Shown: piece after piece, positions 30,983 through 34,867 of the stretch
Layout of the letters: each line of letters begins with the position of its first letter
Numbering within the stretch: the stretch's first letter is position 1
IMG/VR virus record: IMGVR_UViG_3300037504_000246
Location: 1 to 34,867 of that record
DNA from: a virus
Strand: one strand, 5' to 3'
Length of the DNA: 34,867 nucleotides
The notes under the pieces: model-generated
What the model saw: the letters and a program-made list of their open reading frames with translations, nothing else
Databases searched by the model: none
Told to the model about the DNA's origin: nothing
Program-made: the position numbers and the translations under genes

Positions 30983-31279
30983 TTACTTATACGCAGTATA
31001 ACTTAATTTAAATCTAATTCTATTACAAGTGCTTTTAAACATACCAAGGTCTGCAGATATCATAATAGTTTCTTCTTCGGTATCTTTGATAATAATGTTA
31101 CCGTTTGAGTTCACCGCTTTACTTATCTCATATATCCTAGAAGATGCAATATAACCAGTAAAGATAATATTGTACTCAATATATTCATCATCACTAAAGT
31201 CAAACAAGTCACCTTTACTAATAATCCAATCGATAGCCGCTATACCAGTCTTGATATTTCTCAGTTCGTTTAGTTCCAT
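30983..31279 (-). CDS. Small hypothetical protein in a promoter cassette
   Basis: A 98-residue protein (MELNELRNIKTGIAAIDWII). The leader AGAAAGCGAGTAACACA before ATG is nearly the same as that at 32253. Function unknown. Confidence 0.65.
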   Translation of the reverse strand: MELNELRNIKTGIAAIDWIISKGDLFDFSDDEYIEYNIIFTGYIASSRIYEISKAVNSNGNIIIKDTEEETIMISADLGMFKSTCNRIRFKLSYTAYK

Positions 31280-31318
31280 TGTGTTACTCGCTTTCTGTTA
31301 TCGCTTAACTTGTAATCA

Positions 31319-31372
31319 AGTATAACATACTACCTATCACTTGTCAAGTATCAATATCAAATATCAATACTT
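31319..31372 (-). promoter_or_regulatory. Minus-strand promoter with TTGATATT repeats
   Basis: TTGACA (31347-31342), 17-bp spacer, TATACT (31324-31319), then AGTTAAGCG. Upstream TATTGATATTTGATATTGAT, likely operator or UP element. Confidence 0.8.
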
Positions 31373-31399
31373 GACTTTACAAAGACAGATATGTATTAC

Positions 31400-31642
31400 T
31401 CACTCTTTCCAGTTACGATGTACTACACCGCTATATGTAAACGTATAACTTTCATCCAATTGTTTGCTGATCTCTATAGCATCAGACAAAGATACTGATA
31501 CATCATCTACCAACACTTCTTTTGTACCACTAAATTTAATAAATGATACCAGATCAGAAAGAGAATTAAAAAAACAAAAAAAGTATTGTTCGCTACTAAC
31601 ACGTACCATATACCCGCTATCCGTATCCATTACTTTAATCAT
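31400..31642 (-). CDS. Small hypothetical protein in a promoter cassette
   Basis: An 80-residue protein (MIKVMDTDSGYMVRVSSEQY). AGAAAGG upstream; ends in FTYSGVVHRN, similar to KFTYSGVSV in the 33915 protein, a possible shared module. Function unknown. Confidence 0.65.
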   Translation of the reverse strand: MIKVMDTDSGYMVRVSSEQYFFCFFNSLSDLVSFIKFSGTKEVLVDDVSVSLSDAIEISKQLDESYTFTYSGVVHRNWKE

Positions 31643-31700
31643 TGTTAACGCCTTTCTGTATATCAGTTGTTTAACTTGTAATCAAGTATAGTATCTTACG

Positions 31701-31741
31701 ATAGTAACACAGTCCTTATGTGTTGTCAAGTATCAATATCA
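31701..31741 (-). promoter_or_regulatory. Minus-strand promoter
   Basis: TTGACA (31729-31724), 17-bp spacer, TACTAT (31706-31701), then AGTTAAAC further on. ATATTGATAC upstream. The -10 is the same unusual one as at 34288. Confidence 0.65.
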
Positions 31742-31944
31742 GAAGAGGGTAGCCATTTATCTTTACATACTTCACAACAATAGTCAGTATATACGTTTCC
31801 AGAAAACAAAGACTTTCTTGTTACTGTATAGTAACCCCGTTCTGGTATTCCGCAGAAACTACAATCAAAAGAAAGTAGTTTACTGCGGAAGTTGTATAGT
31901 GTATTAGCGTGATCTATCCGTATGTATTCCCATTGATTGCTCAT
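31726..31944 (-). CDS. Small zinc-finger-like protein
   Basis: A 72-residue protein with CSFCG (residues about 28-32) and CCEVC (56-60), a four-cysteine site. Its ATG follows directly on the stop of the previous gene. The 3' end contains the next promoter. Function unknown; nucleic-acid or protein binding is likely. Confidence 0.65.
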   Translation of the reverse strand: MSNQWEYIRIDHANTLYNFRSKLLSFDCSFCGIPERGYYTVTRKSLFSGNVYTDYCCEVCKDKWLPSSDIDT

Positions 31945-32253
31945 TTACTTAGCCCACATATGACAGAACTTAAATACTACCTGAGTACTGCCTTTGTTCT
32001 TCTTATAGTCTATATGATACGCTTTGTACTCAGTGTCAGTATCTAGCAACTTAACAGTATATGTACACCCTCCTTTACCATCTTTCCATTCTTTTTGATC
32101 CCGTGGTAGATCATACAAGTAATCTAGCAAGTCATTGTACATCTTAGCAGGTAGCTTACCTTTGAAGTAGTACTGTACTTCTACCCCGTCTATATCATCA
32201 TACCGCTCTACCTCTTCTGATTTATCAAACAACCACTTGATTACTGCGTTCAT
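31945..32253 (-). CDS. Small hypothetical protein
   Basis: A 102-residue protein (MNAVIKWLFDKSEEVERYDD). ATG 32253 is chosen over GTG 32265 because the leader AGAAAGTGAGTAACACA matches that of the 31279 gene. First gene of the leftward strand. Confidence 0.65.
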   Translation of the reverse strand: MNAVIKWLFDKSEEVERYDDIDGVEVQYYFKGKLPAKMYNDLLDYLYDLPRDQKEWKDGKGGCTYTVKLLDTDTEYKAYHIDYKKNKGSTQVVFKFCHMWAK

Positions 32254-32292
32254 TGTGTTACTCACTTTCTGTATATCGCTTAACTTGTAACT

Positions 32293-32344
32293 AGTATAGC
32301 ATACTCGCTATCACTTGTCAAGTATCAATATCAAATATCAATAT
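32293..32344 (-). promoter_or_regulatory. Leftward promoter at the divergent region
   Basis: TTGACA (32321-32316), 17-bp spacer, TATACT (32298-32293), then AGTTAAGCG. The same TATTGATATTTGATATTGAT block as at 31350 lies upstream. Confidence 0.8.
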
Positions 32345-32495
32345 GTCCCTATACAATGGCAGATATTGATATGTGTTACTCGATATGTGACAAAGAGATT
32401 ATGAGTTATGGATTATAAATTAAATGATAAATGCGCCCCCTTAAGGGGCGCTGTTACATATTAGACGTTATAAAGTATCTATATGTTGCATTTAC
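32335..32495. other. Divergent control region, origin candidate
   Basis: No gene. ATATCAATAT (32335-32344) and ATATTGATAT (32363-32372) form an inverted repeat. GCGCCCC-CTTAA-GGGGCGC (near 32433-32451) is a strong GC hairpin in very AT-rich DNA. The two transcription units split here. An origin or repressor site is plausible but unproven. Confidence 0.45.
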
Positions 32496-32524
32496 TTGAC
32501 AAACATAACTATTCGTGTTATACT
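32496..32524 (+). promoter_or_regulatory. Rightward promoter for the helicase gene
   Basis: TTGACA (32496-32501), 17-bp spacer, TATACT (32519-32524). No GTTAAG motif. A long leader of about 160 nt follows. Confidence 0.75.
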
Positions 32525-32581
32525 GATAGATGACTGAAACATTTTTGTTTCTTTGTTCGTATAATATTTATAAGTATATTT

Positions 32582-32669
32582 AGGGGGATTTCTTTTTGCG
32601 TAACCCCTATTTTTAAGGCTTTGTAATCAGCTAAAATTTACAAGGTGAGCACGTCTAAATGCTCACCCT
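32582..32669 (+). terminator. Two leader hairpins, likely attenuator
   Basis: AGGGG/CCCCT (32582-32608) followed by ATTTTTAA, then GGTGAGCA/TGCTCACC (about 32644-32668) just before the ribosome site. Both lie between promoter and gene. Confidence 0.6.
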
Positions 32670-32687
32670 TAACAGAAAGAGGAATGT

Positions 32688-33851
32688 ATGACAGAGATTT
32701 ATGTAATTGATGAGCTACCTGGAACTGGTAAAACTTCTTGGGTTATCAACCGATTAAAGGAAAGTGGAGAAAGGTTTGTATATGTTACCCCACTAAAGCC
32801 AGAGCAAGATCGTATATGTAAAGCTATACCTAACACTATAAAGCCTATGCCTATGCTATCTGAAACAAAGTATACTTTACGAGAAGGTTTCAGACAAAGT
32901 ATTTGCCACCATAATATAGCTACTACACACGCTTTGTTTCTACAATTAGATAGTGCAGAGATACCAGATAATACTACGCTGGTTATTGATGAGGCACTAG
33001 ACGTTATAGATACCTATGATATATCGCGGGGTAGATTAAAGAATATGTTATCTAGCGGTGACCTTGTAGTATCTACAGATAACCGCTTGCTATTTATGGG
33101 TAACATAGATGACTATGACGAGGAGCAAGATCAAGTAGAACATATTATATATAGAGCTTGTAAAAGTGGGTTGGCTTATTTGTTTGAACAAAATGTGGTT
33201 ATAGCGGAGTTATCTCCGGCTATACTTAAGCAATTCAGTAAAGTATATATCCTAACATATAAGTTTATAAACTCTTTGTTCTATTCCTGGTTAACGTCTC
33301 ATTGTTTGCTTGTTAAAATGATAAAGCCGGAACTTATGAAGTCTAGTTCACAGGTAAAAGCAGAGATCAGGGAACTAATACATATGCCAGATGTTAGCGG
33401 TATAACAGCGTTGGGTTACTCATATACTTGGAATGACTGGAAAAAGAAGATAAAGAAGCCAGAGCTAAAGAAAAAGATTAGCACGTACCTTGGACACAAT
33501 ACACATATCAAAATAGAAGATATGCTTTTTACTTGCCCGAAAGATCAATGGGATAAACTAAGGGGTACTCGCTATAAGACAGCTACCTGGCTTGCAGTAA
33601 ATACCAGAGCTACCAATGAATACAAAGACAAGACCGTTATATTCTACCTATGGTCAAGGAACTATAAACCAGAGATTAAACGCTTTTGTGAGCAGCATAA
33701 GATACCCCTTGACAATGATCAATATGCTTTAACGGAACTGATACAATTCATATTCCGATCAGCACTGAGAGACAACAAGCCCATTACATTGATCCTACCA
33801 TCAGCACGTATGCGCAAGTTGTTTGTAAAATGGTTAGGTGAAAGTACTTGA
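32688..33851 (+). CDS. SF2-type helicase/ATPase
   Basis: A 387-residue protein. Walker A is ELPGTGKTSW (9-18), Walker B TTLVIDEALDV (about 94-104), and a late IQFIFRSALRDNKPITLILP block resembles motif VI with its Arg. It is the first rightward gene, after a long leader with two hairpins, so it may act early in replication or recombination. AGAAAGAGGA precedes the ATG. Its stop lies inside the next -35 box. Confidence 0.7.
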   Translation: MTEIYVIDELPGTGKTSWVINRLKESGERFVYVTPLKPEQDRICKAIPNTIKPMPMLSETKYTLREGFRQSICHHNIATTHALFLQLDSAEIPDNTTLVIDEALDVIDTYDISRGRLKNMLSSGDLVVSTDNRLLFMGNIDDYDEEQDQVEHIIYRACKSGLAYLFEQNVVIAELSPAILKQFSKVYILTYKFINSLFYSWLTSHCLLVKMIKPELMKSSSQVKAEIRELIHMPDVSGITALGYSYTWNDWKKKIKKPELKKKISTYLGHNTHIKIEDMLFTCPKDQWDKLRGTRYKTATWLAVNTRATNEYKDKTVIFYLWSRNYKPEIKRFCEQHKIPLDNDQYALTELIQFIFRSALRDNKPITLILPSARMRKLFVKWLGEST

Positions 33852-33876
33852 CAAATGGTAGCGGGTATGCTATAGT
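33848..33876 (+). promoter_or_regulatory. Promoter for the 33915 gene
   Basis: TTGACA (33848-33853), 17-bp spacer, TATAGT (33871-33876), then AGTTAAGTAA. The -35 contains the stop of the helicase gene. Confidence 0.8.
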
Positions 33877-33914
33877 ATAGACAGTTAAGTAATTTAGTTG
33901 AAAGGACGCTAACA

Positions 33915-34268
33915 ATGAAACTAACAAACGATAACCAGCAGGCACTTACCATTACAGAAGATACCGTAACCATACGGGATAATGGTAAGACCTATAAGTT
34001 TACGTATAGTGGTGTTAGTGTCCAAGATGCTAATAGCAGTGAGCATTATACTTACTTGCGTTTCAATGTTGGTAATGCTAGTGCTTATTCTGGTAATCGA
34101 CAATACTTTCGGTACCTGTCTATCGGTTACAATGAAGTACATAATTCTGTAGTATTCACATCCACGTTTATTAAAGAACTTAAAAAAGAAAATAAGGCTA
34201 TTACCATCAATGGTAGCTTTAAGTGCAATGTAATGGAATGGTTGCGAACATTAGATATTGGTACTTGA
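33915..34268 (+). CDS. Small beta-rich hypothetical protein
   Basis: A 117-residue protein (MKLTNDNQQALTITEDTVTI) with KTYKFTYSGVSV, similar to the end of the 31400 protein. AAAGGA lies upstream. Its stop is in the -35 box of the dpdA promoter. Function unknown. Confidence 0.65.
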   Translation: MKLTNDNQQALTITEDTVTIRDNGKTYKFTYSGVSVQDANSSEHYTYLRFNVGNASAYSGNRQYFRYLSIGYNEVHNSVVFTSTFIKELKKENKAITINGSFKCNVMEWLRTLDIGT

Positions 34269-34293
34269 CAAATGCTAGCAGGTATGTTACTAT
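34265..34293 (+). promoter_or_regulatory. Promoter for dpdA and the transporter
   Basis: TTGACA (34265-34270), 17-bp spacer, TACTAT (34288-34293). The region to the gene start at 34344 lacks GTTAAG. Same -10 variant as 31701-31706. Confidence 0.65.
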
Positions 34294-34343
34294 CGTAATA
34301 TACTATACTAAGTACCAATAGCAGATATTTATGAGTACGTAGG

Positions 34344-34867
34344 ATGAGTATATTTTATATTGGTATTCACAATGCAAAGTGGATAGATCGAATTAGTATT
34401 CCTTTTATGGTATCCAGGAGGATACTAGAAAATAGAAAGACTTTTTATAAAGCTAGTGTTCCGTATGCTTTAGATAGTGGTGGGTTTACAGAATTAAATA
34501 CATATGGTAAATGGAGGATCACAGAACGACAGTATGTTGATATAGTAAAACGCATAGTGGATAATGTTGGTGCCCCCGTCTTTGTAGCACCACAAGATAG
34601 AATGTGCGAACCTTTTGTTTGTCAGAAGTCGGGTAAAAGTGTAAACCAACATATACAAGAAACAGTATATAACTATATTACTTTATCAGAGCTATTCAAT
34701 GATTATGTGTATTTACTCCCTGTAATTCAAGGCTATACATTAGAAGAATATCTTACGTGTATTGAATTATATTATAATTACGGAATAGATTTAATTACAT
34801 ATCCGTTAGTGGGTTTAGGAAGTATTTGCAGAAGGCAAAGGACAAAGGAAGGGATAAAGATTATAGA
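34344..34867 (+). CDS. dpdA: DpdA-like 7-deazaguanine DNA transglycosylase (N-terminal part)
   Basis: The first 174 full codons of a 251-residue protein that continues at base 128 of this window after the circular join. YALDSGGFTEL (41-51) is the active-site Asp region of the TGT superfamily; PQDRMCEPFVC (83-93) and VIQGY (127-131) follow. The enzyme would exchange guanine in phage DNA for a 7-deazaguanine, which protects DNA from many restriction enzymes. The genome has no folE, queD, queE or queC, so the base must come from host or medium, fitting the transporter encoded next. No queF-like or amidotransferase gene is present, so the base is probably left as preQ0 or used as imported. ATG 34344 is the first in-frame start; its ribosome site is weak. 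Confidence 0.87.
   Translation, partial: MSIFYIGIHNAKWIDRISIPFMVSRRILENRKTFYKASVPYALDSGGFTELNTYGKWRITERQYVDIVKRIVDNVGAPVFVAPQDRMCEPFVCQKSGKSVNQHIQETVYNYITLSELFNDYVYLLPVIQGYTLEEYLTCIELYYNYGIDLITYPLVGLGSICRRQRTKEGIKII
34741..34867. repeat. Terminal direct repeat (circular overlap), right copy
   Basis: Identical to 1-127; see that entry. Confidence 0.95.

Noticed and set aside
32433-32451. GC-rich palindrome as a terminator for the leftward or rightward gene
   Set aside because: No T tract on either side and no gene end nearby; left as part of the control region.

Overview
The window is one complete circular phage-like genome of 34,740 bp that has been cut open. Its last 127 bases (34741-34867) repeat its first 127 (1-127) exactly, and one gene (dpdA) reads through the junction. 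The sequence is AT-rich, densely coded, has strong Shine-Dalgarno sites and sigma-70-like promoters, and no tRNA or rRNA gene was seen. The genes are those of a dsDNA virus of the HK97 lineage: TerL, a prohead protease joined to the major capsid protein, portal, MuF-like minor head protein, connectors, endolysin and holin. The host cannot be fixed from the sequence alone.

Layout. Transcription diverges from about 32.3-32.7 kb, the likely control region, and converges at a bidirectional terminator at about 20.6 kb. Rightward from 32.7 kb and across the junction come an SF2-type helicase, a small gene, dpdA (inserts 7-deazaguanine bases into DNA) and a VUT/YhhQ-like queuosine-precursor transporter. 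Next are a GIY-YIG-like protein, a RuvC-like resolvase, a membrane protein with a C-terminal HTH, several small genes, a MazG-like enzyme, and a class II ribonucleotide reductase. That reductase is split by a 211-nt group I intron lying inside the codon of its catalytic cysteine. Small genes with their own promoters follow (6.3-8.0 kb), then an HNH nuclease, a possible small terminase, TerL, lysis genes and the head genes up to 20.5 kb.

The minus strand from 32.3 to 20.7 kb carries small promoter-led genes, an SSB, a PAPS-reductase-like PP-loop protein, a DnaB-like helicase, primase, a cytosine-methyltransferase-like protein, a PolA-type polymerase with an N-terminal UDG-like segment, a 5'-3' exonuclease, a serine-recombinase catalytic domain, small membrane proteins and a membrane-anchored FtsK/HerA-like ATPase.

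How it fits together. Helicase, primase, polymerase, exonuclease, SSB and resolvase form a largely self-sufficient replication set. RNR and MazG supply and clean the dNTP pool. The transporter and DpdA suggest that the virus imports a 7-deazaguanine precursor, since no precursor synthesis genes are present, and places it in its DNA, probably against host nucleases. Most striking is what is missing: no tape measure, tail tube, sheath or baseplate gene can be recognised although the circle is complete. The non-coding DNA is also unusual: 13 promoters with an identical 17-bp spacer and mostly a shared start-site motif, a cassette bounded by a perfect 20-bp inverted repeat, and a 23-nt double-hairpin element present three times with compensatory changes.
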